Of a stretch of 37,499 nucleotides of DNA, positions 1 through 7,408 are shown one piece after another; within the stretch, counting starts at the first letter, position 1, and each line of letters begins with the position of its first letter. Under the pieces are notes generated by a model. It saw nothing but the letters and a program-made list of their open reading frames with translations, was not told where the DNA came from and did not search any database. Source of the stretch: Chloroflexota bacterium (GTDB taxonomy: Bacteria; Chloroflexota; Dehalococcoidia; Bin125); contig VXQZ01000027.1 of assembly GCA_009838735.1 (NCBI GenBank), positions 1 through 37,499 of the forward strand, written 5' to 3'. A program made the position numbers and the translations under genes.

Positions 1-35
1 GCCGCCGGGTAACAACCCAGCGCCCCGCACGCCCT

Positions 36-90
36 CCCCCTCCGATGCCCCGTGCTTGACACGGGGCCCAGACCGCGATCTACCTACGCA
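36..90. repeat. Hairpin repeat, family C copy 1
   Basis: A GC-rich repeat unit begins with CCTCCCCCTCCGATGCC and carries a hairpin at 47-67 (8-bp stem, loop CTTGA), followed by GGCCCAGACCGCGATC. The same order of elements recurs at 123-235 and at 37350-37420. It resembles REP-type intergenic repeats in size and structure. No open reading frame here is credible. Confidence 0.75.
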
Positions 91-122
91 GGCCCGCCGT
101 CCCTCTGGCAGCCAGACCGATG

Positions 123-235
123 CCCTCCCCCTCCGATACCCCGCACTCGCCTGCCCCGCACTTGCCTGCCCCTGGCTTGAACAGGGGATGCGGGGATGCG
201 GGGCCCAGACCGAGGTCCTCCCACGCAGGTCCCAT
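123..235. repeat. Hairpin repeat, family C copy 2 (nested stems)
   Basis: Second family C unit. An inner stem CCCCTG/CAGGGG (169-174 with 182-187, loop GCTTGAA) lies inside an outer stem CCCCGCA/TGCGGGG (154-160 with 189-195). The unit contains partial duplications: CCCCGCACT appears twice, and GATGCGGGG appears twice. Together with copy 1 it fills most of the 288-base stretch before the halogenase gene. I see no gene in that stretch. Confidence 0.75.
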
Positions 236-288
236 GTCCCCGTCCCCGCAATACGCTCCACCACCCACCCAACCACTACGATCCCCCC

Positions 289-1974
289 ATGACCCACCGG
301 ATCATCGTCATCGGAGGAGGCCCCGGCGGCTCCACGGCCGCCACCCTCCTCGCCCGGCAGGGCTTCGATGTCACCCTCTTCGAGCGCGATGTCTTCCCCC
401 GAGAGCACGTCGGAGAGTCGCTGCTCCCCGCCTCGATCCCCATCCTCGAAAACCTCGGCGTCATCGAAGAAATCGAGGCCGCCGGCTTCACCCCCAAGTA
501 CGGCGCGACCATGGTCTGGGGGAAAGACCCTGAGCCCTGGTCCTGGCACTTCGCCGAGACCAACGCCAGCTATCCCCACGCCTACCAGGTCTGGCGGCCG
601 ACCTTCGACCAGATGCTGCTGAACAACGCCGAACGCCACGGCGTCACTGTCCGCCAGGGTTGGCGCGTCGTCGACGCCACGGTTGAATCGGCCGAGCCTC
701 CGACCCTGAAGGTGGAATCGAACGACGGCGAAACGGAAGCGGTCGAGGCCGACTGGATCGTCGATGCCAGCGGCCAGAACGGCTTCCTCGCCACCCGCCT
801 GGACCTACGCACCAACGACGAATTCTTCCGCAATCTCGCCGTTTACAGCTACTTCCGCGGTGCCGATCGCCTGCCCGAGCCGGACGCCGGCAACATCTTC
901 ATCGAGGCCTACGAACACGGATGGTCCTGGGCCATCCCCTTGCCCGACGACGTGATGTCCGTCGGCATCGTCGTCGACGCCGCCTGGGGCGCGTCCCAGT
1001 TGATCGAGCGAGCCGCGCCCGACTTCTATCGCGATCAGTTGTCCATGACCGGACGAACGGCGCGGATGCTGAAGCCGGCCGAGCTCATTGATGAACCGCG
1101 CGTCATCCGCGACTGGTCCTACACCTCGCAACGCCTCGTCGGCGACCGCTTCATCCTCGTCGGCGACGCCGCCTGCTTCATCGACCCGCTCTTCTCCTCC
1201 GGCGTCCACCTGGCCATGTCGTCCGCCGTCCTCGCATCCGCCTACGTCACCTCCGCACTCCGAGACCCGGAAATGCAGAAGCCCGCCGCCGAGGTCTACA
1301 CCCAGCTCTACATGCAGCAGTACCACCAGTTCCGCGAAATGGCCGCCCTCTTCTACGCCTCCAACCGCACCTCCGACTCCTACTTTTGGGAAGCCCGCCG
1401 GCTCACCCAGACGTCAGACGACGTCTCGCCCCGCGAAGCCTTCATCGCCGCCGTCGCCGGACAACCGCCCCAGGGCTATGAACGCGTCGTGCTCGAGCGC
1501 GGCGAAGCCCCAGCCGATTTCGTCGATGGCGTCGCTGCCGTCGAAACCGAACGAGCTCAGCGAGATGCCGAGATGGCGAAACTGATCGATTCCGCCTGGC
1601 CCGATCGCAGCCCGATGCTCGACGCCATCCCCGCGCTCGCCGAGGGCGTCAGCCTGGCCCGAAAGCCGGTGATCGGCGACGGACACTTCGAGTGGGGCGC
1701 CGTCATGTCCTCTCCGACGCGACCGCAAGGCGCGCCAATCTCAATGGTCGTGGCCGCGCTGGCAACACGGATCGACGGCCGCCGCACCGCCCGGGCGCTA
1801 CTCCAGGACCTCTTCGACGGAGTCCCCGACCAGCAACAGACCCAACTCCTCCCCGGCCTCCTCACCGCACTCCGCGTCCTCTACGTCGACGGCATGATCG
1901 CCAGTTGGACACCTGCGCAAAACTCTCCCATCCCGTTCTCCCCCCGCGAAGCGGGGGGAGATGTCACGCAGTGA
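289..1974 (+). CDS. Flavin-dependent halogenase-like FAD protein
   Basis: A 561-aa FAD monooxygenase-fold protein with the marks of flavin-dependent halogenases. It has an N-terminal dinucleotide-binding GGGPGG (9-14), GES at 42-44, a lysine in the context FTPKYGATMVWG (K70) where the family keeps its catalytic Lys, WSWAIP at 212-217 matching WxWxIP, and FIDPLFSSG at 297-305 matching FxxPxxSxG. By family knowledge such enzymes use FADH2, O2 and chloride or bromide to halogenate a phenol, pyrrole or carrier-bound substrate. The substrate cannot be read here, and no NRPS, PKS or flavin reductase gene lies nearby. I chose ATG 289 because the motif-bearing fold begins there; an in-frame ATG at 196 adds 31 repeat-coded residues. 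The last 12 residues (550-561) and the stop codon are encoded by hairpin repeat A copy 1. A related non-halogenating monooxygenase is the alternative. Confidence 0.85.
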   Translation: MTHRIIVIGGGPGGSTAATLLARQGFDVTLFERDVFPREHVGESLLPASIPILENLGVIEEIEAAGFTPKYGATMVWGKDPEPWSWHFAETNASYPHAYQVWRPTFDQMLLNNAERHGVTVRQGWRVVDATVESAEPPTLKVESNDGETEAVEADWIVDASGQNGFLATRLDLRTNDEFFRNLAVYSYFRGADRLPEPDAGNIFIEAYEHGWSWAIPLPDDVMSVGIVVDAAWGASQLIERAAPDFYRDQLSMTGRTARMLKPAELIDEPRVIRDWSYTSQRLVGDRFILVGDAACFIDPLFSSGVHLAMSSAVLASAYVTSALRDPEMQKPAAEVYTQLYMQQYHQFREMAALFYASNRTSDSYFWEARRLTQTSDDVSPREAFIAAVAGQPPQGYERVVLERGEAPADFVDGVAAVETERAQRDAEMAKLIDSAWPDRSPMLDAIPALAEGVSLARKPVIGDGHFEWGAVMSSPTRPQGAPISMVVAALATRIDGRRTARALLQDLFDGVPDQQQTQLLPGLLTALRVLYVDGMIASWTPAQNSPIPFSPREAGGDVTQ

Positions 1975-1990
1975 CAGAGGGGGGTTCCCC
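1938..1990. repeat. Hairpin repeat, family A copy 1, overlapping halogenase 3' end
   Basis: Two adjacent hairpins. The first is a perfect 10-bp stem at 1938-1947/1951-1960 with loop GAA. The second is TGTCAC/GTGACA at 1962-1967/1971-1976 with loop GCA. A G-run and GGTTCCCC follow. The repeat supplies the terminal codons of the halogenase gene. A 10-bp palindrome TGAGCGCTCA (1996-2005) follows. The best matching copy is at 35985-36030. Confidence 0.85.
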
Positions 1991-2056
1991 GAACGTGAGC
2001 GCTCATGCGCCAGGTTCTAGAATCATGCCAGTCGAGGTTCCAAGGCGGATAGTGAC

Positions 2057-2608
2057 ATGACCACAGCCAAATCCAAGTCCACCGGACGCATAGAGCAGCT
2101 CAACGTCTCCGCGGGAGGCGTACCCAAGCGGGCAGTCCCCGAAGCCGTCGTCAACGAATACGGCCTCACCCGAGACCGCCAGCGCGACCGGCGCCACCAC
2201 GGCGGCCGCGAGCGCGCCGTATGCCTCTTCTCCGCCGAGATCCTCGACGGCCTGCGCGCCGACGGCCACGAAATCGGTCCCGGGACCACCGGCGAAAATG
2301 TCACTGTCCGCGGAGTCGACTGGAAGAAACTGGTCCCCGGCTCCCGCGTGCATCTCGGAGAACAGGTCATCGTCGAGATCACCTCCTACGCCGCCCCCTG
2401 CAGAATCATCTCCCACTGCTTCCGCGACGGCGATTTCAATCGCATCAACCAGGCGACGCATCCCGGCCGCTCGCGCCTCTACGCCCGCGTCGTCAGGCAG
2501 GGCACGATGTACCCGGGCGACGATGTCAGCATCGAAGCCGATTCAGCCGCCGATCGAGGCGCGCGATTGCAACCCAAGACCACCCGCTGGCGCCCGCCCT
2601 CAAGCTGA
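2057..2608 (+). CDS. MOSC domain protein
   Basis: A 183-aa single MOSC-domain protein. The residues APCRII (Cys near residue 115) correspond to the conserved cysteine of MOSC domains, and the run GENVTVRGVDWKKLVPGSRVHLG with a preceding ERAVCLFS strand is typical of the beta-rich fold. MOSC domains occur at the C-terminus of molybdenum cofactor sulfurases and as stand-alone YiiM/YuaD-like proteins, where they are thought to bind or deliver sulfur through the Cys. The physiological substrate here is unknown. The start ATG 2057 has only a weak ribosome-binding stretch. The gene sits 82 bases after the halogenase, with repeat A copy 1 covering the halogenase end and the first part of that gap. 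An operon is possible but not shown. Confidence 0.85.
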   Translation: MTTAKSKSTGRIEQLNVSAGGVPKRAVPEAVVNEYGLTRDRQRDRRHHGGRERAVCLFSAEILDGLRADGHEIGPGTTGENVTVRGVDWKKLVPGSRVHLGEQVIVEITSYAAPCRIISHCFRDGDFNRINQATHPGRSRLYARVVRQGTMYPGDDVSIEADSAADRGARLQPKTTRWRPPSS

Positions 2609-2649
2609 TCGACCAACCACCAGAATCGTATCAACGCGTCGATCCCGCT

Positions 2650-2680
2650 CGCGTGCGCAGTGATACTCTGCGCGCACGCG
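2650..2680. other. Imperfect palindrome upstream of the acetyltransferase gene
   Basis: CGCGTGCGCAG at 2650-2660 faces CTGCGCGCACGCG at 2668-2680 across a 7-base centre, TGATACT. The two arms are complementary except for two extra bases on the right. It could terminate the MOSC transcript or act as an operator; TGATACT at the centre also resembles a -10 element. None of these roles is proven. Confidence 0.35.
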
Positions 2681-2728
2681 AAAAGCACGCGATTCGACAC
2701 GTCAGGACTGTGAAACGGGAGAAGAACG

Positions 2729-3334
2729 ATGACCACCGACGCATCCGCCCGCCAAGCCGCCCTGATTGCCCGCCGCTATCCCAGTCGAGCCACGCTGCGC
2801 GGCGGCAGGGAAATTGACATGCGCCTGATGAGCCCTGCCGACAAGGCGCGCTTCCTCGCCTTCGCTCGTTCCCTCTCCACCGATGACCTGCTCTACCTGC
2901 CCTGGGACATCACCGACGAGGGAGTCGTTGATCGCTGGCTCGAGAACATCGCCGAACACCGCACGACCACCGTGCTCGCGGTCGACTCTGGCGACATCGT
3001 CGGCGAAGCCTCACTGGTCCACAACGAGGCCGGCTGGACCAACCACATCGGCGAAATTCGGGTCACCGTCAACTCCCAGATTCGAGGACAGGGCTTGGGC
3101 CGCTTCCTGGCCGAAGAGATCTTTGCGATCGCCGACTCAATCGGCCTCGAACGCATCTCCGCCCGCATGACCCACGACCAGCTCAGCGCCCAGGCCGTCT
3201 TCGAGTCCCTCGGCTTCCAGCCCGTCGCGACCCTCCCCGGCTGGGTCATGGACCGCAGCGGCCGACTGCGCGACCTCGTCATGATGGCCTACGACCTTCG
3301 CGCCCGCGGCGCCCCCACCTCCGCCCAACGCTAG
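2729..3334 (+). CDS. GNAT-family N-acetyltransferase
   Basis: A 201-aa GNAT acetyltransferase. The acetyl-CoA binding motif A is visible as EIRVTVNSQIRGQGLGRFLAEEIFAIADSIGLERI, with IRGQGLG matching the R/QxxGxG/A pyrophosphate loop. It is followed by the usual FESLGF-type element (AVFESLGFQPVATLPGWVMD). The strand ahead of motif A (GDIVGEASLVHN) also fits. Acceptor substrates of such proteins range from antibiotics to protein N-termini and cannot be told from sequence. The start ATG 2729 is preceded by GGGAGAAG at a suitable distance. The gene stands between the MOSC and aminotransferase genes with gaps of over 100 bases on each side, so it is probably its own transcription unit. Confidence 0.9.
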   Translation: MTTDASARQAALIARRYPSRATLRGGREIDMRLMSPADKARFLAFARSLSTDDLLYLPWDITDEGVVDRWLENIAEHRTTTVLAVDSGDIVGEASLVHNEAGWTNHIGEIRVTVNSQIRGQGLGRFLAEEIFAIADSIGLERISARMTHDQLSAQAVFESLGFQPVATLPGWVMDRSGRLRDLVMMAYDLRARGAPTSAQR

Positions 3335-3340
3335 GCAGAC

Positions 3341-3385
3341 CTCCCATAGGGGGAGTGGTCACGCTACGCCGAGGGGCCTCCCTAC
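3341..3385. repeat. Hairpin repeat, family A copy 2 (degenerate)
   Basis: CTCCC (3341-3345) and GGGAG (3351-3355) form a short hairpin. A GGTCACGC/GCCGAGGGGCC stretch follows, in the same order as in the other family A units. It starts just after the acetyltransferase stop codon. Confidence 0.55.
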
Positions 3386-3459
3386 GAGACCCCAGACATA
3401 CGATCGGTTCTTGCAGCGCCTATCCTGTTTGAACAACCCATGGCACGACAGGACGCTGC

Positions 3460-4827
3460 ATGACGACCCCGACCCAGGAAGCACTACGCAAGCAATCACT
3501 GGAGCATCTCTGGATCCCAACCCAGTCCCACGCCGACCTCGCCGCCGACGACGGACTGCTCGTGATCCAGAAGGGTGAGGGAATCTTCCTCCACGACGAC
3601 CAGGGACGCGAGTACATCGACGCGATGTCCGGCCTCTGGCTGAATGCGGTCGGCCACGGCCGCAGCGAGCTCGCCGACATCGCCCATGAGCAGATGTCCA
3701 GGCTCGCCTATCAGAACACCTTCGCCTACGCCTCCGAGCCCGCGGTCGGGCTGGCGACCAAGCTGTTCGAGCTGACGCCGTCCTCAATCCGCAAAGCCGT
3801 CTTCGTCAACGGCGGATCCGAGGCAGTCGAAACGGCGCTCAAGATCGCCAAGCAGTACCACAAGCTGCGCGGCAACAGCGCCAAGTTCAAGGTCATCTCC
3901 CGAATCGGCTCATATCACGGCCAGACGGCGGGCGCCCTGTCCGTCAACGCCGCCACCTACTCCATGCGCGCGCCGTACGAACCGCTGGTGCCCGGTTCGA
4001 TCCACGTCCCAAACGTCAACTGCGACCGATGTCCATACGAAAAGACCTTCCCCGAGTGCGACGTCTTCTGCGCCCGCACGATCGAGGATGTCATTGTGGC
4101 GGCCGGGCCAGACACCGTGGCGGCGATCATCGCCGAGCCAATCTCAACCGCCAACGGCAGCTACGTCCCCGACCCCAAATACTGGCAAACGCTGCGCGAC
4201 ATCTGTGACAGGCACGACATCGTCCTGATCGCCGACGAGGTCATCAACGGCTTCGGGCGCACCGGCAAGTGGTTCGGCATGGACCATTTCGGCGTCGAGC
4301 CCGACATCATGACCACGGCCAAGCAGATCTCCTCCGGTTACTCACCAATCGCCGCGACCCTGGTCAACGACACCATCGCTCGCGCCTTCGAGGAGGCCGG
4401 CAAGGACGGCACCATCGGTGGCATCACCTGGGGAGCCAATCCGGTCTCCTGTGCCGTTGCGCTGGGCAACCTCAACATCATCGAGCGTGAAGGCCTGGTC
4501 GAAAACTCCGCCCGCGTCGGCGAGCATGTCCGCTCGCGCCTCGTCCAGCTGCGCGAGGAACACCGCACGATTCACCAGACCCGAGGCATCGGCCTGATGC
4601 AGATCGTTGAGCTGAAGAAGGACCCGTCGACGGGCGAAGACTTCGACGAAGCCGACAACGTCCAGGCCCGCATGACCCAGTACATGCGCGACGAGGGTGT
4701 GCTCGCCCGCGCAGGCGCAGCGATTCCGTTCGCGCCGCCGCTGACTACCAACCTCGAAGAGGCGGACGAACTGGTCAACCGAATCTCACGCGCGATCGCC
4801 AGGCTGGAAAACGAGTTGGGTCTCTAG
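3460..4827 (+). CDS. Class III (omega) aminotransferase, PLP-dependent
   Basis: A 455-aa fold type I PLP enzyme of aminotransferase class III. The phosphate-binding NGGSEAVETALK segment, the DEVINGFGRTGKWFG motif and the PLP lysine in TTAKQISSGYSP (K288) are all present. A four-cysteine segment, CDRCPYEKTFPECDVFC, lies near residues 188-204; comparable RCP...C..C segments occur in a subset of class III enzymes. The N-terminus (EALRKQSLEHLWIPTQSH) is typical of omega-amino acid:pyruvate or taurine/putrescine:pyruvate aminotransferases, which move an amino group from a terminal amine to pyruvate. The amine substrate cannot be assigned. The length is normal for the family. The gene ends 16 bases before a strong inverted repeat that separates it from the converging STAS gene. 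Confidence 0.93.
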   Translation: MTTPTQEALRKQSLEHLWIPTQSHADLAADDGLLVIQKGEGIFLHDDQGREYIDAMSGLWLNAVGHGRSELADIAHEQMSRLAYQNTFAYASEPAVGLATKLFELTPSSIRKAVFVNGGSEAVETALKIAKQYHKLRGNSAKFKVISRIGSYHGQTAGALSVNAATYSMRAPYEPLVPGSIHVPNVNCDRCPYEKTFPECDVFCARTIEDVIVAAGPDTVAAIIAEPISTANGSYVPDPKYWQTLRDICDRHDIVLIADEVINGFGRTGKWFGMDHFGVEPDIMTTAKQISSGYSPIAATLVNDTIARAFEEAGKDGTIGGITWGANPVSCAVALGNLNIIEREGLVENSARVGEHVRSRLVQLREEHRTIHQTRGIGLMQIVELKKDPSTGEDFDEADNVQARMTQYMRDEGVLARAGAAIPFAPPLTTNLEEADELVNRISRAIARLENELGL

Positions 4828-4842
4828 CCGGCCGAACATCCA

Positions 4843-4893
4843 ACGTCGCTTGAATGTCTCGCCCCGGCTAGCGGCGAGACATTCAAGCGACGT
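4843..4893. terminator. Perfect 21-bp inverted repeat between converging genes
   Basis: Bases 4843-4863 are exactly complementary to 4873-4893, with a 9-base loop (CCGGCTAGC). It lies between the aminotransferase stop (4827) and the STAS stop (4920), where a bidirectional terminator would be expected. There is no T-run on either side, so it is not a canonical intrinsic terminator. It is far longer than the other hairpins in the window and shares no sequence with them. Confidence 0.6.
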
Positions 4894-4919
4894 GTTCTGT
4901 ACCGGACGAACGACGGTCG

Positions 4920-5258
4920 TTAGATGAAGGTGTTCAGGGCCCCGGGTCGATCCTCATGGATCGGAATGATCTCGGAGAACCCCGAGAACTTGAACACTTC
5001 CTGAATGTGATCCTGAACCGCACAGAGAGCGAGTTGGCCGGCCGACTGGCTCGTGCGCTTCGCAGCCATGAGCAGCACGCGCAAGCCCGCCGAGGAGATG
5101 TAGTTGATCCCCTCGAAGTTCATCAGGATCTGCGTGTCACCGGCATCGATCCTCCCCAGCAGCGCCTCTTCGAACGCCTTGGCGTTCGTGCCGTCGATGC
5201 GACCCAGCGGATTCAGGACCAACACGCTGTCGTCGTACTCGGGATACAGGTCTACCAT
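4920..5258 (-). CDS. STAS-domain anti-sigma factor antagonist
   Basis: A 112-aa stand-alone STAS domain of the SpoIIAA/RsbV type. The sequence INYISSAGLRVLLMAAKRTS contains the D/N-x-x-x-S-S-A-G-L-R-V-L signature, with the serine that the cognate kinase phosphorylates and a PP2C phosphatase dephosphorylates. The unphosphorylated form is expected to bind the RsbW-like kinase and release its target. GAGGAG sits about 8 bases before ATG 5258. It follows the PP2C/HATPase gene on the same strand after 41 bases, so both are probably co-transcribed and form a partner-switching module. No sigma factor gene lies in the window, so the downstream target is unknown. Confidence 0.93.
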   Translation of the reverse strand: MVDLYPEYDDSVLVLNPLGRIDGTNAKAFEEALLGRIDAGDTQILMNFEGINYISSAGLRVLLMAAKRTSQSAGQLALCAVQDHIQEVFKFSGFSEIIPIHEDRPGALNTFI

Positions 5259-5299
5259 GCTGTTTCTCCTCAGTCACATGTCGCCGGGGTCAGGATAGC

Positions 5300-7348
5300 C
5301 TAATCCGGTTCCTCGTCGGGAGTCGCCCGACTCTGTCGCAGCATCGTAACGTTCCGGTCGGCGGCCCGCTCATAACTCACATCGTCGAAGGTCGAGGCGA
5401 TCAGCTGCAGCCCCAGACCGCCAATCGGCCGCTCGTCCAGCTCCAATTCCGTGTCCTGCTCCGTCGCTTGCAATGGATTGAACTCCGGACCATTGTCCTC
5501 GTAGCGCACGATCACGCTGTCTCCCTCACTGCGGATTGCGACAGAGATATCCGCCTCCTGCTCTCGTCCGGGGAATCCATGCTCGATCGTGTTGGTCAGC
5601 AGCTCGTCCAGCGCCAGATTGATTCGATAGATCTCGCCGGCCGAAAATCCTTGCGCCTCGGCGAAGCGCTCGACGAATGCCGCCACTCGCGGCAGGGACG
5701 TCTCCAGCGTCGGCTGCACCACCATCCGCCGCCAGCCCGACGCCAGGTGCGTCTGGCCGCGTCCAGGGATGTACGGCTCCGGCGATGCCCCGCCGACAAA
5801 CTGCAGGGCCATGCACGTGATGTCATCGAACTGTTTGGCGTCGCCGGTAAACGCGCGCAGATCGCCAAGAATGTCATCCATCAACACCTGAGGACCGGCG
5901 CCATTTGTGCCGGCCAGCTTCTCCTCCAGACGATCACGTCCGAACTGTTGGCCGCTGGCGTTCTCCGCCTCCGTGATTCCGTCCGTGTACAGGTAGAGCG
6001 ATGTTCCCGGATCGAGCGGGATGGTCGTCTCTGCATAGTCAAGCTCGGGTAAGACTCCAAGGGCAATGCCGCCCGTATGGGGAATCATCTCCGGCGCCTC
6101 GTTCGGGCGGATCAGGTAAGGAGGATCGTGTCCCGCGTTGACATACGTCAATGTGCCCAGATCCATGTCAATCACGCCGAAGAATGCGGTGATGAACAGC
6201 TCCTTCGGATTCATGCTGCAGAGATGATCGTTGGTCGATGCGACGGCGTTGCTCGGATCGGGGTGCTGATTTGCAGCGCTGCGCAACAGCGCCCGTCCTA
6301 CGGCCATCATTAGTGCCGACGCCACACCCTTGCCTGAGACATCCGCGATCGCAAAGGCCAGCCGCCCGTCATCGGTCAGGAAGGCATCGTAGAAGTCGCC
6401 ACCAACATCCAGCGCCGGCGTCATGTACGCAGCCACGCCCGCGCGAGGATCCTCGGGCAGGTCCGCCGGAACCAGCGCCGCCTGGACCGAGTGCGCCATC
6501 TCGAGATCGTTGCGAATCTCGCGCTGCGCGTCCTCGAGCGCGCGATTCTTCTCCGACAGCTCAACAGTCCGTTCGTCAACCAGAGCATTGAGCTGGATCT
6601 CCCGCGCGCCAACTTCGCGAGCCATGTCCAGGAAGACGCCGGCCAGTTCGCCATATTCGTCACGAGTCAACGACGTGTTGCGCAACGAAGCAGCCACGCC
6701 CGGTTCGGGCTGCCGGCCGTCTTCCACCGCTCTGGCGGCCCGAACCATCAGACCAATTGGTTTTGCCAGCCGCCGGGCCAGGAACCAACTGGCGAAGACC
6801 AGCGCAAGCAGAATGAGGATCACGCCGATGATGTACTCGGTGCGATAGAGCTCGAAGTGGGTCCCGATCTGGCTGGTGGTGAACTCAATCCGCACCGCTC
6901 CGATGGTCGCGCCGTCGGCGTTTCGCACCGCCGCCGTCCCGGCGTATCGTCCGTCCGGCAGAGCCTCAATCACCGTCTCGGTACCCGGATCCAGCACTCG
7001 ACGGGCAGAGAGTATCTCGGCGCGATCAATGGTGCGCGCGTCGCTCGAAGAAGCTGCGAGCCGCGCCTGGGAGTTGAAGACCCAGATGGTTCCCAGCTCA
7101 ACCCCGGCAGCTTCACTATCTGCCGCTGAAGGCGCCTGGACACGGAGCATTTCTGCAATCTCCGCATCCGCCAGTGATTCGACGTCGTTCGCAACCAGCC
7201 AGCGCGCGACAGCCTCGGACAACACCTTGGCGGTCTGTCGCCCAGAGTCCTTCTCCGAGTCGAGAGCCAGTGTCAACAACACCGCTGCGGCGGCAACGAC
7301 GCCAACGAGCGTCAATACCGAGATCATGCCTACGATTCGGCCGGCCAT
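5300..7348 (-). CDS. Membrane sensor PP2C (RsbU-type) phosphatase fused to RsbW-like HATPase
   Basis: A 682-aa multidomain regulator. It has a first membrane helix at about 8-30, an extracytoplasmic sensor domain at about 31-170, and a second helix in YIIGVILILLALVFASWFLA (about 173-192). A HAMP-like linker and a coiled coil (ELSEKNRALEDAQREI) follow. The SpoIIE/PP2C domain shows metal-ligand motifs GGDFYDAF, ADVSGKG, YTDGITEAEN and FDDIT. The C-terminal GHKL/HATPase domain has LDELLTNTIEHG (N box), RYEDNGPEF (G1) and GGLGLQL (G2). The family role is to dephosphorylate a STAS antagonist in response to an external signal, while the HATPase acts as the opposing serine kinase and partner-binding domain. 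Fusing both puts phosphatase and kinase on one chain, with its STAS substrate encoded next. Start ATG 7348 is supported by the membrane helix directly after it. Confidence 0.93.
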   Translation of the reverse strand: MAGRIVGMISVLTLVGVVAAAAVLLTLALDSEKDSGRQTAKVLSEAVARWLVANDVESLADAEIAEMLRVQAPSAADSEAAGVELGTIWVFNSQARLAASSSDARTIDRAEILSARRVLDPGTETVIEALPDGRYAGTAAVRNADGATIGAVRIEFTTSQIGTHFELYRTEYIIGVILILLALVFASWFLARRLAKPIGLMVRAARAVEDGRQPEPGVAASLRNTSLTRDEYGELAGVFLDMAREVGAREIQLNALVDERTVELSEKNRALEDAQREIRNDLEMAHSVQAALVPADLPEDPRAGVAAYMTPALDVGGDFYDAFLTDDGRLAFAIADVSGKGVASALMMAVGRALLRSAANQHPDPSNAVASTNDHLCSMNPKELFITAFFGVIDMDLGTLTYVNAGHDPPYLIRPNEAPEMIPHTGGIALGVLPELDYAETTIPLDPGTSLYLYTDGITEAENASGQQFGRDRLEEKLAGTNGAGPQVLMDDILGDLRAFTGDAKQFDDITCMALQFVGGASPEPYIPGRGQTHLASGWRRMVVQPTLETSLPRVAAFVERFAEAQGFSAGEIYRINLALDELLTNTIEHGFPGREQEADISVAIRSEGDSVIVRYEDNGPEFNPLQATEQDTELELDERPIGGLGLQLIASTFDDVSYERAADRNVTMLRQSRATPDEEPD

Positions 7349-7408
7349 ACCTGGAGATTAACGGCCTGAGCTTGTCGACGCCACGAGTGACACTGGTGTG
7401 CGCATGTT

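Noticed and set aside
1-12. Possible end of an upstream gene (GCC GCC GGG TAA)
   Set aside because: Three codons and a stop cannot be distinguished from chance in such sequence.
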